The notes: generated from the letters alone by a model not told the origin. Positions 1 to 9,270 are shown, numbered from the stretch's first letter. The stretch is 64,000 nt of DNA from Sedimentitalea nanhaiensis DSM 24252 (GCF_000473225.1 NZ_KI421509.1:3180868-3244867), one strand, 5' to 3'. Numbers and translations: made by a program.

Positions 1-390
1 GACGACGCCCTGTCCGACCTCGTTTGTCACCACGATCACCTGGGCCTGGCAGGCATCGAGCGCGGACAGGAACCCGGCCTGTGCTGTGCCAATATCGGTT
101 TCGGCCATCATCTGGTTACTCAGCCACATGGTGGCGCAATCCAGCAGACAGACCTGTTGGCCGGTCAGCCCCTGCAGCGCCGGGGCCAGATCCAGCGGGG
201 CCTCGACCGTGGTCCAGCCCGCGCCGCGCCGAGCGATATGGCGGTCGATCTTGTGGCGCATTTCGGCGTCATATGCCTGTGCCGTGGCCAGATAGACCCG
301 TGCCTTGCCCGAGTGCACGGCGAGGGATTCGGCAAAATCTGACTTGCCCGAGGCCGCGCCGCCGAGAACCAGGGTGACTGCTGGGTGCAC
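1..390 (-). CDS. cobU: Adenosylcobinamide kinase / adenosylcobinamide-phosphate guanylyltransferase, 3' end cut by window edge
   Basis: The reading frame runs leftwards from a GTG at 390 and is still open at base 1, so only the first 130 residues are present. The N-terminus carries a P-loop (LVLGGAASGKS), followed by YLATAQAYDAEM and, near the cut, VVTNEVGQGV. This pattern is the CobU/CobP family, a bifunctional enzyme of the nucleotide-loop assembly step of cobalamin synthesis that phosphorylates adenosylcobinamide and then transfers GMP to it. No in-frame ATG was found close upstream, so GTG is taken as the start. It is divergent from rpoH with about 100 bp between. The P-loop normally reads GGxRSGKS; the alanine here is a minor variant. 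Confidence 0.85.
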   Translation of the reverse strand, partial: MHPAVTLVLGGAASGKSDFAESLAVHSGKARVYLATAQAYDAEMRHKIDRHIARRGAGWTTVEAPLDLAPALQGLTGQQVCLLDCATMWLSNQMMAETDIGTAQAGFLSALDACQAQVIVVTNEVGQGVV

Positions 391-493
391 GTATATGTTA
401 CCTTTGGTTGATCCAAACTCCGCTACCCTGCGTAATCGTCACATAAAGGCAAGACAAGCCGCAGATACCGTTCACTGACCTTGGAGGTGAAAC

Positions 494-1372
494 ATGGCGT
501 TGGATGCACCGACCGGAGACTCGATGTCGCGACGGGCGATGAAGGCCGAATTTCTGGATGCGGAGACCGAGCGAAGGCTGGCCTGTGCATGGCGCGATCA
601 TCGGGACGAGGCGGCGCTGCACCGGTTGATCAACGCCTATATGCGTCTGGGGATTTCGATGGCCAGCAAATTCCGCCGCTATGGTGCGCCGATGAGCGAT
701 CTGATCCAGGAGGCCGGGCTGGGGCTGATGAAGGCTGCGGACAAGTTCGATCCGGACCGGGGGGTGCGGTTTTCGACCTATGCGGTCTGGTGGATCAAGG
801 CGTCGATCCAGGACTACGTGATGCGCAACTGGTCTATGGTGCGCACCGGATCGACCAGCAGCCAGAAATCGTTGTTCTTCAACATGCGGCGGGTGCAGGC
901 ACGTCTGGAACGCGAGGCGGCTGCGCAGGGTGAAAAGCTGGACAGGCACCAGTTGCGGCAATTGATCTCGTCGGAGATCGGCGTGCCGTTGCGCGATGTC
1001 GAGATGATGGAGGGGCGATTGTCCGGGTCGGATTTTTCGCTGAACGCAACCCAGTCCACCGAAGACGAAGGCCGTGAGTGGATCGACGCATTGGAAGATG
1101 ATCGTGCGCAGGCCGCAGAAGTGGTCGAGGAGCGGCATGACCGGCGACAGGTGCGTGAATGGCTGTTGGCAGCGATGCAGACCCTGACCGAGCGCGAGCG
1201 GCTGATCGTGCGCGAGCGCAAGCTGCGCGAAAAGCCACGGACGCTGGCCAGCCTGGGGGACGATCTGGGCCTGTCCAAGGAGCGGGTGCGCCAGCTTGAG
1301 GTCGTGGCGTTCCAGAAGATGCGAAAGAACCTTGAATCCCAATCGTGTGAGGTGCAACAGTTTCTCGCATGA
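494..1372 (+). CDS. rpoH: RNA polymerase sigma-32 family factor (RpoH type)
   Basis: A 292-residue sigma-70 family protein. Region 2 is clear (DLIQEAGLGLMKAADKFDP about 69-87, then RFSTYAVWWIKASIQDY about 92-108). It is followed by QKSLFFNMR at about 124-132, close to the RpoH box QRKLFFNLR that marks heat-shock sigma factors. Region 4 helix-turn-helix is near the C-terminus (LGLSKERVRQLE). The length fits RpoH. Rhodobacteraceae usually carry two RpoH proteins; the sequence diverges from the classical RpoH enough that this may be the RpoHII paralogue, linked in Rhodobacter to singlet-oxygen stress, but that is inference. An SD sequence (GGAGGT) precedes the ATG. The stop overlaps the chaN start by 4 bp, so the two are probably co-transcribed. 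Confidence 0.9.
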   Translation: MALDAPTGDSMSRRAMKAEFLDAETERRLACAWRDHRDEAALHRLINAYMRLGISMASKFRRYGAPMSDLIQEAGLGLMKAADKFDPDRGVRFSTYAVWWIKASIQDYVMRNWSMVRTGSTSSQKSLFFNMRRVQARLEREAAAQGEKLDRHQLRQLISSEIGVPLRDVEMMEGRLSGSDFSLNATQSTEDEGREWIDALEDDRAQAAEVVEERHDRRQVREWLLAAMQTLTERERLIVRERKLREKPRTLASLGDDLGLSKERVRQLEVVAFQKMRKNLESQSCEVQQFLA

Positions 1373-2187
1373 GACTGACATATCTTCTGATTTGCGCATC
1401 CGTTGCGCTGTGGGCCGCCCCGATCAGGGCGGCTTCTTTGCAGCCGGATCTGATGCCCCGGGCCGCGGCAGCAGAGGTTGTGATCCTGGGCGAGATGCAT
1501 GACAATCCCGCCCATCACGAGATCCAGGCCCGGATCGTTGCGGAATTGATGCCCAAGGCCGTTGTCTGGGAAATGCTGACCGCAAAAGAGGCAGGCCTGG
1601 TCAACGCGACGCTGATCCGCGACCCGGAAAAGCTGGAACAGGTGCTGCAATGGGCCGACTCCCGTTGGCCTGACTTTTCGATGTACCTGCCGATTTTTCA
1701 GGCCGCCCCCGACGCGCGGCTTTACGGTGGCGAGGTGCCCAGGCAGGCGGCGCGGGCGGCGATGCAGGCCGGTCCGGCCGTGGCGTTTGGCGCGGATGCG
1801 GCGCGGTACGGGCTGAATATCGGTCTGCCGCCGGAGCAGCAGGCCGCGCGCGAACTGTTGCAGATGCAGGCCCATTGCGGAGCGATGCCGCAGGATCGCC
1901 TGGCCGCAATGGTCGGTATTCAGCGGCTGCGCGATGCGGTTCTGGCGCGCGAGGCATTGCGCGCATTGAAGGAAACCGGCGGGCCGGTAGCGGTGATTAC
2001 CGGCAACGGCCATGCGAGGCGCGATTGGGGTATTCCGGTATATGTAGAAAGGGTCCGGCCGGGAACGAAGATCTTTGTGCTGGGACAATCCGAACAGGGC
2101 CAGATCGAAGGGCAATTCGACGTGGTATTGGACAGCCTACCGGTGCCGCGCGAAGATCCCTGCGCGGCGTTCACAGGCAGCGAGTGA
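1369..2187 (+). CDS. ChaN family (DUF399) putative haem/iron-associated exported protein
   Basis: 272 residues beginning with a signal peptide (hydrophobic stretch 4-20, likely cleavage after AIRAA). The ChaN/DUF399 fold signature LGEMHDNPAHHE starts at about residue 40 and VITGNGHARRDWG lies near the C-terminus; both are hallmarks of this family. Campylobacter ChaN is a haem-binding surface lipoprotein; here no lipobox cysteine is obvious, so a periplasmic location is more likely. The start overlaps the rpoH stop (ATGA), which suggests expression from the rpoH promoter under stress. Substrate and exact function are not shown by the sequence. Confidence 0.75.
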   Translation: MRLTYLLICASVALWAAPIRAASLQPDLMPRAAAAEVVILGEMHDNPAHHEIQARIVAELMPKAVVWEMLTAKEAGLVNATLIRDPEKLEQVLQWADSRWPDFSMYLPIFQAAPDARLYGGEVPRQAARAAMQAGPAVAFGADAARYGLNIGLPPEQQAARELLQMQAHCGAMPQDRLAAMVGIQRLRDAVLAREALRALKETGGPVAVITGNGHARRDWGIPVYVERVRPGTKIFVLGQSEQGQIEGQFDVVLDSLPVPREDPCAAFTGSE

Positions 2188-2263
2188 AACCGCGCCGATA
2201 AGCACTGGCAGATCGGGGCGCGCGGGCCTATGGTCGGGACGGCCCGGACAAAGGAAGCGCCAA

Positions 2264-3466
2264 ATGCCAGCATCCAAACGCATATTGCTGATCATCGGCG
2301 GCGGGATTGCCGCCTATAAATCGCTTGAACTGATCCGTCGGTTGCAGGATCGCGGCGCATTGGTGACGCCGGTGCTGACCCGCGCGGGCGAGGAATTTGT
2401 CACGCCGCTGTCCGTGTCGGGGCTGGCCGGGCAAAAGGTTTACCGCGACCTGTTCGATCTGGGGGACGAGGCCGAAATGGGCCACATCCAGCTGTCGCGC
2501 AGTGCCGATCTGGTGGTGGTGGCCCCGGCCACGGCGGATCTGATGGGCAAGATGGCGAATGGGTTGGCCAACGATCTGGCCTCGACCCTGTTGATGGCAA
2601 CCGACACTCCGGTTCTGATCGCGCCGGCGATGAACGTGCGGATGTGGCAACACCCGGCGATGCAGCGCAATCTGGTGCAATTGCGTGCAGACGGAATTCG
2701 CGTGGTCGGCCCCAACGACGGCTCCATGGCCTGCGGCGAATTCGGTCCCGGCCGCATGGCCGAACCGATGGAAATTATCGCGGCAATTGACGCGGCGCTG
2801 GCGGAGGGTCCGTTGCGGGGGCGGCGTGTGCTGGTCACTTCGGGGCCGACGCACGAGCCGATCGACCCGGTGCGCTATATCGCCAACCGCTCGTCCGGAT
2901 CGCAGGGCACGGCGGTGGCCCGTGCGCTGGCCGGGCTGGGGGCCGAGGTGGTGTTTGTCACCGGTCCTGCAGACGTCCCGCCGCCCGAGGGCGTGCAGGT
3001 GGTGCGGGTTCAGACCGCGCAGCAGATGGCCGAGGCCGTTCACGATGCGCTGCCAGTGGACGCAGGTGTATTCGCCGCCGCGGTGGCGGATTGGCGCGTG
3101 GCCAGCGCCAGTGACCGCAAGTTGAAAAAGACCCGCGACGGCATGCCAAAGCTGGAATTTGCCGAGAACCCCGACATTCTGGCCTCGGTGTCGCGGATGA
3201 CCCGGGGGCGCCCCGGTCTGGTGGTCGGTTTTGCCGCTGAAACCGACGATGTGTTGGACAATGCCACCGCCAAGCGGCTGCGCAAGGGCTGTGACTGGAT
3301 CGTGGCGAACGACGTCAGCCCGGCAACCGGAATCATGGGCGGCAGCGAAAACGCGGTGGTGCTGATCAGCGACAAGGGGGCGGAGACCTGGCCCCGCATG
3401 GACAAGGACGCGGTGGCCCGGCGGCTGGCAGACCGCATTGCCCAGGCGCTGGGCGCATCGAATTGA
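2264..3466 (+). CDS. coaBC: Bifunctional phosphopantothenoylcysteine decarboxylase / phosphopantothenate-cysteine ligase
   Basis: 400 residues with both halves of CoaBC (Dfp). The N-terminal HFCD flavoprotein half has [16 protein letters not shown], the active-site histidine in GHIQLS (His74), the PAMNVRMW substrate motif at about 121-128 and the reactive cysteine in [12 protein letters not shown] (Cys157). The C-terminal CoaB half shows [20 protein letters not shown], the KLKKTRDG lysine loop and AENPDIL. It makes 4'-phosphopantetheine from phosphopantothenate and cysteine for coenzyme A. An open frame extends upstream but begins inside chaN; ATG 2264 matches the family N-terminus. It lies 25 bp before dut, a pairing seen in many proteobacteria. 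Confidence 0.96.
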   Translation: MPASKRILLIIGGGIAAYKSLELIRRLQDRGALVTPVLTRAGEEFVTPLSVSGLAGQKVYRDLFDLGDEAEMGHIQLSRSADLVVVAPATADLMGKMANGLANDLASTLLMATDTPVLIAPAMNVRMWQHPAMQRNLVQLRADGIRVVGPNDGSMACGEFGPGRMAEPMEIIAAIDAALAEGPLRGRRVLVTSGPTHEPIDPVRYIANRSSGSQGTAVARALAGLGAEVVFVTGPADVPPPEGVQVVRVQTAQQMAEAVHDALPVDAGVFAAAVADWRVASASDRKLKKTRDGMPKLEFAENPDILASVSRMTRGRPGLVVGFAAETDDVLDNATAKRLRKGCDWIVANDVSPATGIMGGSENAVVLISDKGAETWPRMDKDAVARRLADRIAQALGASN

Positions 3467-3491
3467 CCGGACAGTAACAGGGGTGTGCGGC

Positions 3492-3947
3492 ATGGTTGTC
3501 GTCCAGATGAAACATGAGGATGGGGCCGACACCAACGTGGCCTTGCCCAGCTATGAAAGCGACGGCGCGGCGGGGGCGGATCTGCGCGCAAACCTGCCGG
3601 ACCGGCAAGACATCACGCTGGCGCCGGGGGCGCGGGCGCTGGTTCCGACCGGGCTGCGGATTGCGATTCCCACCGGGTACGAGGTGCAGATCCGGCCGCG
3701 GTCCGGGCTGGCGCTGAAACATGGTATTACCGTGCCAAACGCGCCGGGAACCATAGACAGCGACTATCGCGGGCCGTTGGGCGTGATTCTGATGAATGCC
3801 GGTGAGGCCCCGTTTGTCGTCGCGCATGGCGACCGTATCGCGCAGATAGTGGTGGCCCCGGTGGTGCAGGCACGGTTTGAGGTGACCGACGATCTGGGCG
3901 ACACCGCGCGCGGCGCGGGCGGATTTGGCTCGACCGGGCGCGGCTGA
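3492..3947 (+). CDS. dut: Deoxyuridine 5'-triphosphate nucleotidohydrolase
   Basis: 151 residues from ATG 3492, the normal size for trimeric dUTPase. All conserved motifs are visible: AGADLRAN (motif 1), [12 protein letters not shown] (motif 3 with the P-loop-like serine), [12 protein letters not shown] (with the catalytic Asp region), GDRIAQIV (motif 4) and GGFGSTGRG at the C-terminus (motif 5). It hydrolyses dUTP to dUMP, keeping uracil out of DNA and feeding thymidylate synthesis. An AGGGGTG stretch gives a plausible ribosome site. Its stop shares bases with the next start (TGATG). Confidence 0.97.
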   Translation: MVVVQMKHEDGADTNVALPSYESDGAAGADLRANLPDRQDITLAPGARALVPTGLRIAIPTGYEVQIRPRSGLALKHGITVPNAPGTIDSDYRGPLGVILMNAGEAPFVVAHGDRIAQIVVAPVVQARFEVTDDLGDTARGAGGFGSTGRG

Positions 3948-5011
3948 TGTTGCTGGTTCTGTTTCTTGCGGCCCTGCTATGGGGGCTGGGCGCGCTGATG
4001 GGGGTGTCGCGTGGGGCGCGGCTGAGCCTGCTGGCGGTGCTGTTTGGTGTGGTGATGCTGATGCAGCTGGTGTTGCCGGATGGGCATCCGATCCGCGAGG
4101 CGACCGGGCAATCCCCCGCCTTGTGGCTGTTGTTGGGTGGGTTCGCGGCGATGGTGGCGCTGTATGGGCGGGGCGTGTCGGTGTTGCGCAAACGCGCCGG
4201 AAAAAATACGCCCGCGCCCGAACCAAATCCCGCGGGGACGTTCACCGAGGCCGAACTGAGCCGGTATGCCCGCCACATCGTGCTGCGCGAAATCGGCGGA
4301 CCCGGGCAAAAACGGATGAAACAGGCTCGCGTCCTGGTGATCGGGGCAGGCGGGCTGGGGGCCGGGGCGCTGCAATATCTGGCGGCCGCGGGGATCGGGA
4401 CCATCGGTGTGATCGACGACGATGCGGTGGAGAACGCCAATCTGCAACGGCAGGTCATTCACCGAGATGCCGATATCGGCATGCCCAAGGTGTTTTCGGC
4501 CCAGGCGGCGATGCAGGCGCAGAACCCGGCGGTGGATGTGCGCCCTTATCACCGGCGATTGACCGAAGAGATCGCGACCGAGCTGTTCGCCGATTACGAT
4601 GTGATTCTGGACGGCACGGACAATTTCGAAACCCGGTATCTGGCCAATGCGGCGGCTGTCTCGGCGCGCAAACCGTTGGTGTCGGGCGCTCTGTCGCAAT
4701 GGGAAGGGCAGCTGAGCGTGTTCGATCCGGGCCGGGACGGTCCGTGTTATCAGTGCATTTTCCCCGAAGCTCCGGCCCCCGGACTGGCACCGTCCTGCGC
4801 CGAGGCCGGGGTGATCGGCCCGTTGCCCGGCGTGATCGGCACCATGATGGCGGTCGAGGCGATCAAGCTGATCACCGGGGCCGGATCGCCCCTGCGCGGG
4901 CAGATGCTGATCTATGACGCGCTTTATGGCGAAACCCGCACCATCCGGCTGAAATCGCGTGCCGATTGCCCGGTGTGCGGTGGCCTCAAACGGCGCGCAC
5001 CCGGTCCGTGA
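3947..5011 (+). CDS. Membrane-anchored MoeB/ThiF/HesA family E1-like adenylating enzyme
   Basis: 354 residues. The first about 95 residues contain two or three hydrophobic segments (roughly 2-20, 23-44, 60-76), followed by a typical E1-like domain: FTEAELSRYARHIVLREIGG, nucleotide loop VIGAGGLGAG, NLQRQVIH, DGTDNFETRYL, and a zinc site formed by CYQC and CPVC. MoeB/ThiF proteins adenylate the C-terminal glycine of MoaD or ThiS for sulfur transfer to molybdopterin or thiazole. The domain replaces a stand-alone MoeB; the hydrophobic N-terminus is an addition and would tether it to the inner membrane. The start overlaps the dut stop. Which carrier protein it serves cannot be told from this window. 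Confidence 0.85.
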   Translation: MLLVLFLAALLWGLGALMGVSRGARLSLLAVLFGVVMLMQLVLPDGHPIREATGQSPALWLLLGGFAAMVALYGRGVSVLRKRAGKNTPAPEPNPAGTFTEAELSRYARHIVLREIGGPGQKRMKQARVLVIGAGGLGAGALQYLAAAGIGTIGVIDDDAVENANLQRQVIHRDADIGMPKVFSAQAAMQAQNPAVDVRPYHRRLTEEIATELFADYDVILDGTDNFETRYLANAAAVSARKPLVSGALSQWEGQLSVFDPGRDGPCYQCIFPEAPAPGLAPSCAEAGVIGPLPGVIGTMMAVEAIKLITGAGSPLRGQMLIYDALYGETRTIRLKSRADCPVCGGLKRRAPGP

Positions 5012-5083
5012 TCGCGTAAGCTCCATTTCCGCCATTGCAGGCGCTGGGGCGGGTGCCTAGCTTGGGGCCAAAGGAGACCCAGC

Positions 5084-7099
5084 ATGAGCAACCCGATCCT
5101 GTCCGACTGGACCACGCCGTTTCAGATTGCGCCGTTCGATGCGATTTCCGACGAGGATTTCGCCCCGGCGCTGGACACGGCCCTGGCGGAACACCAGGCC
5201 GAGATTGTGGCCATCGCCGACAATCCGGATACGGCCAGCTTTGCCAATACGGTCGAGGCCCTGGAGGCGGCGGGCGCGGCACTGGACAAGGTTTTGTCGG
5301 TGTTCTTCACCGTTGCGGGGGCGGACAGCAATCCCAGACGGGAAGAGTTGCAACGGATGTTTTCGCCGAAGCTGGCGGCGCATTATGCCGATATTTCCGC
5401 CAACACGGTACTGTTTCGGCGTGTGGAAGATTTGTGGGCGCGCCGGGACGATCTGGGGCTGACGGATGAGCAGGCGCGGGTGCTGATGCTGACACATCGC
5501 GGTTTCGTGCGCGCGGGCGCAGCCCTGGAAGGGGCGCAGAAGGGGCGTATGAAAGACATCAAGGGCCGGTTGGCGACGCTGGGCACCCAGTTCACCCAGA
5601 ACCTGCTGGCGGATGAGCGCGATTGGCACATGGAACTGGATCGGGCCGATCTGGAGGGGCTGCCGCAATTTGTCGTCGATGCCGCAGTTGCGGCGGGCAG
5701 GGACAAGGGGCTGGACGGGCCGATCGTTACCCTGTCGCGGTCGATCATCGTGCCGTTTTTGCAGTTTTCGCCACGGCGGGATCTGCGCCGACGGGCCTAT
5801 CGGGCCTGGGCGGCGCGTGGCGCGAACGGTGGGGAAACGGACAACCGGGCCATTGCGGCCGAGATCCTGAAGTTGCGGGCGGAACGGGCGGCGCTGCTGG
5901 GCTATGACAGCTTTGCCGACTATAAGCTGGAAACCGAGATGGCGCGCAGCCCGGACAAGGTGCGCGACCTGTTGATGGCGGTCTGGGCACCGGCCAGGGC
6001 ATGCGCGGATGCGGATGCCGAGCTGCTGACGCGGATGATGCAGGCCGACGGGGTGAACGGGGCGCTGGAAGCCTGGGACTGGCGCTATTATGCGCAGAAG
6101 CGCCGCAAGGCCGAGCACGATCTGGATGAAGCGGCGGTGAAGCCCTATCTGCAGCTTGAGCGGATGATCGAGGCGGCGTTTTCATGCGCCAACCGTCTGT
6201 TCGGACTGCAGTTCGCGCCGCTGGACATCGCGCTGTATCACCCGGACTGCCGCGCCTGGGAGGTGACCCGAAACGGCGCGCATGTGGCGGTGTTCATCGG
6301 AGACTATTTCGCCCGCGGCAGCAAACGCTCGGGTGCATGGTGCAGCGCGATGCGCGCCCAGGCCAAATTTCCACAGCCGCAGGCCCCGGTGGTGATCAAC
6401 GTGTGTAATTTCGCCAAGGGCGATCCGGCGCTGTTGTCCTGGGACGATGCGCGCACCCTGTTTCACGAATTTGGTCATGCGCTGCACCAGATGCTGTCGG
6501 ATGTGACCTATGAAAGTATTTCCGGCACCTCGGTGGCGCGGGATTTTGTCGAATTGCCCAGCCAGCTGTATGAGCATTGGCTGGAAGTGCCCGAGGTTCT
6601 GGGCGAATTCGCCACCCATGCAACAACCGGCGAAGCGATGCCCAAGGCGATGCTGGACAAGGTCTTGGCCGCAGCGAATTTCGACATGGGGTTCCAGACC
6701 GTGGAATACATCGCCTCGGCACTGGTCGATCTGGCCTTTCACGAAGGTGAGCCGCCTGCCGATCCGATGGCGCGACAGGCCGAGGTTCTTGCCGATCTGG
6801 GGATGCCCGATGCCATCGGCATGCGCCACGCTACGCCGCATTTTGCCCATGTCTTTGCCGGGGATGGATATTCGAGCGGCTATTACAGCTATATGTGGTC
6901 CGAGGTGATGGATGCGGATGCCTTTGCCGGCTTTGAAGAGGCGGGCGGCGCGTTTGACCCCGAACGTGCGCAGGCGCTTGAAGATAACATCCTGTCAACC
7001 GGCGGATCAAGGGAACCGGATGTTTTGTACAAGGCATTCCGGGGGCGGTTGCCCGGTGTCGAGGCATTGCTGAAGGGGCGTGGATTGGGCGCGGGTTAA
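5084..7099 (+). CDS. M3 family oligopeptidase (peptidyl-dipeptidase Dcp / oligopeptidase A type)
   Basis: 671 residues, the usual length for the M3A metallopeptidases. The thermolysin-like zinc motif HEFGH is at 461-465 followed by ALHQML, with the third-ligand region GTSVARDFVELPSQLYEHW downstream and a C-terminal GYYSYMWSEVMDADAF segment typical of Dcp/OpdA. These enzymes are cytoplasmic zinc peptidases that degrade short peptides, including cleaved signal peptides. No signal peptide is present. GGAGAC lies just before the ATG. It ends the plus-strand block that began with rpoH and faces the rod operon tail to tail. Dcp versus OpdA cannot be separated by eye. Confidence 0.92.
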   Translation: MSNPILSDWTTPFQIAPFDAISDEDFAPALDTALAEHQAEIVAIADNPDTASFANTVEALEAAGAALDKVLSVFFTVAGADSNPRREELQRMFSPKLAAHYADISANTVLFRRVEDLWARRDDLGLTDEQARVLMLTHRGFVRAGAALEGAQKGRMKDIKGRLATLGTQFTQNLLADERDWHMELDRADLEGLPQFVVDAAVAAGRDKGLDGPIVTLSRSIIVPFLQFSPRRDLRRRAYRAWAARGANGGETDNRAIAAEILKLRAERAALLGYDSFADYKLETEMARSPDKVRDLLMAVWAPARACADADAELLTRMMQADGVNGALEAWDWRYYAQKRRKAEHDLDEAAVKPYLQLERMIEAAFSCANRLFGLQFAPLDIALYHPDCRAWEVTRNGAHVAVFIGDYFARGSKRSGAWCSAMRAQAKFPQPQAPVVINVCNFAKGDPALLSWDDARTLFHEFGHALHQMLSDVTYESISGTSVARDFVELPSQLYEHWLEVPEVLGEFATHATTGEAMPKAMLDKVLAAANFDMGFQTVEYIASALVDLAFHEGEPPADPMARQAEVLADLGMPDAIGMRHATPHFAHVFAGDGYSSGYYSYMWSEVMDADAFAGFEEAGGAFDPERAQALEDNILSTGGSREPDVLYKAFRGRLPGVEALLKGRGLGAG

Positions 7100-7120
7100 G
7101 GCGAAATGCTATGGAACCGA

Positions 7121-7137
7121 TTGCGCCTTTGGCGCAA
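7121..7137. repeat. Small perfect palindrome in the convergent intergenic gap
   Basis: Between the M3 peptidase stop (7099) and the ghrA stop (7179) lies a 7-bp perfect inverted repeat TTGCGCC-TTT-GGCGCAA, directly followed by GCCTCCGGCGGGGATATTT. A GCGCC/GGCGC palindrome followed by CCTCCGGCGGGG and an AT-rich ATATTT tail resembles the dispersed intergenic repeats common in Rhodobacteraceae genomes, which often sit between converging genes and may act as weak bidirectional terminators. Only one copy is in this window, so its repeat status is inferred. Confidence 0.4.
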
Positions 7138-7178
7138 GCCTCCGGCGGGGATATTTCCGGCAAGAGGAAAGGGCGTGG

Positions 7179-8111
7179 TCAGTAGCCGAGGCTGCGGTCG
7201 ACGAGGTTGAGAAACGGCTCGCCCGCTTCCCCGCGCCGGATGTTTTCGGCGATGACACGGCTGGCGCTGGTTTCCCGGGTGGCCGAGGCGATATGCGGGG
7301 TGACCGTGACCTTTGGATGCGCCCAATAGGGATGATTGGCGGGCAAGGGTTCGGTGCGGAACACGTCCAGCGTGGCGCGGGCAATATGGCCGCTGTCCAG
7401 GGCCGCCAGAAGATCGGTGTCGTCGATCAGCGTGCCGCGCCCCGGGTTCAGGATGTGCGCTCCACGGGGCAACATGGCCAGAGTATCCGCGGACAGGATG
7501 TTGGCGGTGGCCGGAGTATCGGGCAGCAGCAGCACAAGGATCTGCGCCTGTGAGAGGGCGGCGTCCAGCCCGTTTGCCCCATGACAGGTGGTGACATCCG
7601 GCACCGTGCGGGCGGTGCGGCCCCAGCCGGTGACCGGAAAGCCCAAACCCGCAAGGGTCGCGGCACAGGCCCTGCCAAGTTCGCCCATGCCCAGGATGGT
7701 GACCGGGCGGTCCTGCGCCAGCGGCGGAACGTGGGTGCGCCAGACGCCATCCTGACCGAATAGGTGCTTGTCCATCTCCAGGTGGTGGCGCAGCACGTGG
7801 CCTGTCACCCATTCGATCATCCCCTGGGTCAGTCCATGATCGACCATCCGGGCCAGCGGCACGTGCAGAGTGTCGTTGTCAACCACATCCTCGACTCCGG
7901 CCCAGAGGTTGAGCACGGCCCTAAGGCGCGTGTAGGGGGTGAAATCCTGTACCGTGCTGTTGGGGGCATAGACGATATAGTCCACATCGGCGGGTGCAAA
8001 ATCGGTTCGTAAATCAAAATCAATCCCGGCGGCGCGCAGGGCTGCGGTGAGCGGGGTCCGATAGCTGTCCCAGCGTTCTGCCTTGGCGGCAAACAGGATG
8101 TTCACGGTCAT
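7179..8111 (-). CDS. ghrA: 2-hydroxyacid dehydrogenase, glyoxylate/hydroxypyruvate reductase A type
   Basis: 310 residues from ATG 8111. The D-2-hydroxyacid dehydrogenase fold is clear: Rossmann motif ILGMGELGRACA, NPGRGTLIDDTDLLAAL with the catalytic arginine region, ATLDVFRTEPLP with the glutamate, and TPHIASATR with the histidine. The divergent N-terminus and the segment LWAGVEDVV fit the GhrA branch, which reduces glyoxylate and hydroxypyruvate with NADPH. The open frame extends upstream into rodA, but ATG 8111 begins 7 bp after the rodA stop and gives the family N-terminus. It is the last gene of the mreBCD-mrdA-rodA run, an odd metabolic neighbour probably carried along by transcription. 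Confidence 0.87.
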   Translation of the reverse strand: MTVNILFAAKAERWDSYRTPLTAALRAAGIDFDLRTDFAPADVDYIVYAPNSTVQDFTPYTRLRAVLNLWAGVEDVVDNDTLHVPLARMVDHGLTQGMIEWVTGHVLRHHLEMDKHLFGQDGVWRTHVPPLAQDRPVTILGMGELGRACAATLAGLGFPVTGWGRTARTVPDVTTCHGANGLDAALSQAQILVLLLPDTPATANILSADTLAMLPRGAHILNPGRGTLIDDTDLLAALDSGHIARATLDVFRTEPLPANHPYWAHPKVTVTPHIASATRETSASRVIAENIRRGEAGEPFLNLVDRSLGY

Positions 8112-8118
8112 TGTAAGG

Positions 8119-9270
8119 TCAGTATCCTTGTTGGCGGGGGCGGTGGATATGGGCACTGTGGACAATGCCGAACGCGACCATCAGCACCAGCATGGCCGAG
8201 CCGCCATAGCTGACCATCGGCAGGGGCACGCCCACCACCGGGGCAAGGCCCATGACCATCGACATGTTGACGGCGAAAAACAGGAAGAAGTTGATCGCGA
8301 TCCCCAAGGTGACCAGCGCGGAAAACCGGTCGCGCGTGGCCATTGCGGTGGCGATGCAGAACAGAATAATCAGGGTATAGAGCGTCAGCAGGGAGAAGCC
8401 GCCGACAAAGCCGAATTCTTCGGCCAATGTGGTAAAGATGAAATCGGTGTGCTTTTCCGGCAGAAAATTCAGCCGCGACTGGGTGCCCTGCATGAAACCG
8501 CGCCCGGTCCAGCCCCCCGACCCCAGCGCAATCTTGGACTGGGTGATGTGATAACCCGCGCCAAGGGGGTCGGTGGACGGGTCCAGGAAGGTATCGATGC
8601 GCCGGTACTGATAGTCCTTGAGCAATTGCCAATCGGTGCCGCGGCTCTGGAACACGGCGCTGACCAGACCAATCGCTGCGGCAATCACGGCGGCGAAGTA
8701 CACCCAGTGAACCCCGGCCAGAAACATCAGTCCGCCCCCTGCCGTCACCAGCAGGATCGAGGTGCCAAGATCCGGTTGACGCAGCACCAGGAAGGTCGGG
8801 AAAAGGATCATGATCACCGGTATCAACACCCAGAACGGGTGCGACGTGCGTTTGGCGGGAAGCCAGTCGTAATAGGCCGCCAACAGCATCACCAGCGTGA
8901 TTTTCATCAGTTCGCTGGGTTGCAGGCGCATGAACCCAAGGTCAATCCAGCGCTGGGCACCCATGCCGACCGTCCCCATGACTTCGACCAGGATCAACAG
9001 CAGCACTGACAGGCCATAGGCCACCACCGCCATATTGCGCCAGAACCAGATTGGCACCATGGCCACCACCGTCATCACCGCCAGCCCAAGCACAAAGCGC
9101 TTGATCTGCGGTTCGGCCCAGGGCGTGAACGATCCGCCGGCGACCGAATACAGCATCAGGAAACCGACGCTGGCGACGCTGCACAGAAGCAGGGTCAGGG
9201 GCCAGTTCATATGCAATATCTTGCGGACCCCGGTCGGAGTCGATTTGACGTTATGTTCGAGATAGCTCAT
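8119..9270 (-). CDS. rodA: Rod shape-determining protein RodA (SEDS peptidoglycan glycosyltransferase)
   Basis: 383 residues with about ten hydrophobic segments. SEDS family signatures are present: FMRLQPSELMKI, RQPDLGTSI, KIALGSGGWTGRGFMQGTQ, LPEKHTDFIFTTLAEEFGF and GVPLPMVSYGGSAM at the C-terminus. RodA polymerises lipid II into glycan strands in the elongasome together with the transpeptidase PBP2. The gene overlaps the stop of mrdA by 4 bp, as expected for a translationally coupled RodA-PBP2 pair. Confidence 0.96.
   Translation of the reverse strand: MSYLEHNVKSTPTGVRKILHMNWPLTLLLCSVASVGFLMLYSVAGGSFTPWAEPQIKRFVLGLAVMTVVAMVPIWFWRNMAVVAYGLSVLLLILVEVMGTVGMGAQRWIDLGFMRLQPSELMKITLVMLLAAYYDWLPAKRTSHPFWVLIPVIMILFPTFLVLRQPDLGTSILLVTAGGGLMFLAGVHWVYFAAVIAAAIGLVSAVFQSRGTDWQLLKDYQYRRIDTFLDPSTDPLGAGYHITQSKIALGSGGWTGRGFMQGTQSRLNFLPEKHTDFIFTTLAEEFGFVGGFSLLTLYTLIILFCIATAMATRDRFSALVTLGIAINFFLFFAVNMSMVMGLAPVVGVPLPMVSYGGSAMLVLMVAFGIVHSAHIHRPRQQGY

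Noticed and set aside
398-2115. Long open frames on the minus strand opposite rpoH and chaN
   Set aside because: They mirror codon bias of the plus-strand genes, have no recognisable motifs and no ribosome sites; rpoH and chaN explain this DNA.
2228-3591. Minus-strand frame of 435 codons opposite coaBC
   Set aside because: High-GC shadow of coaBC; composition rich in Arg, Pro and His without family signature.
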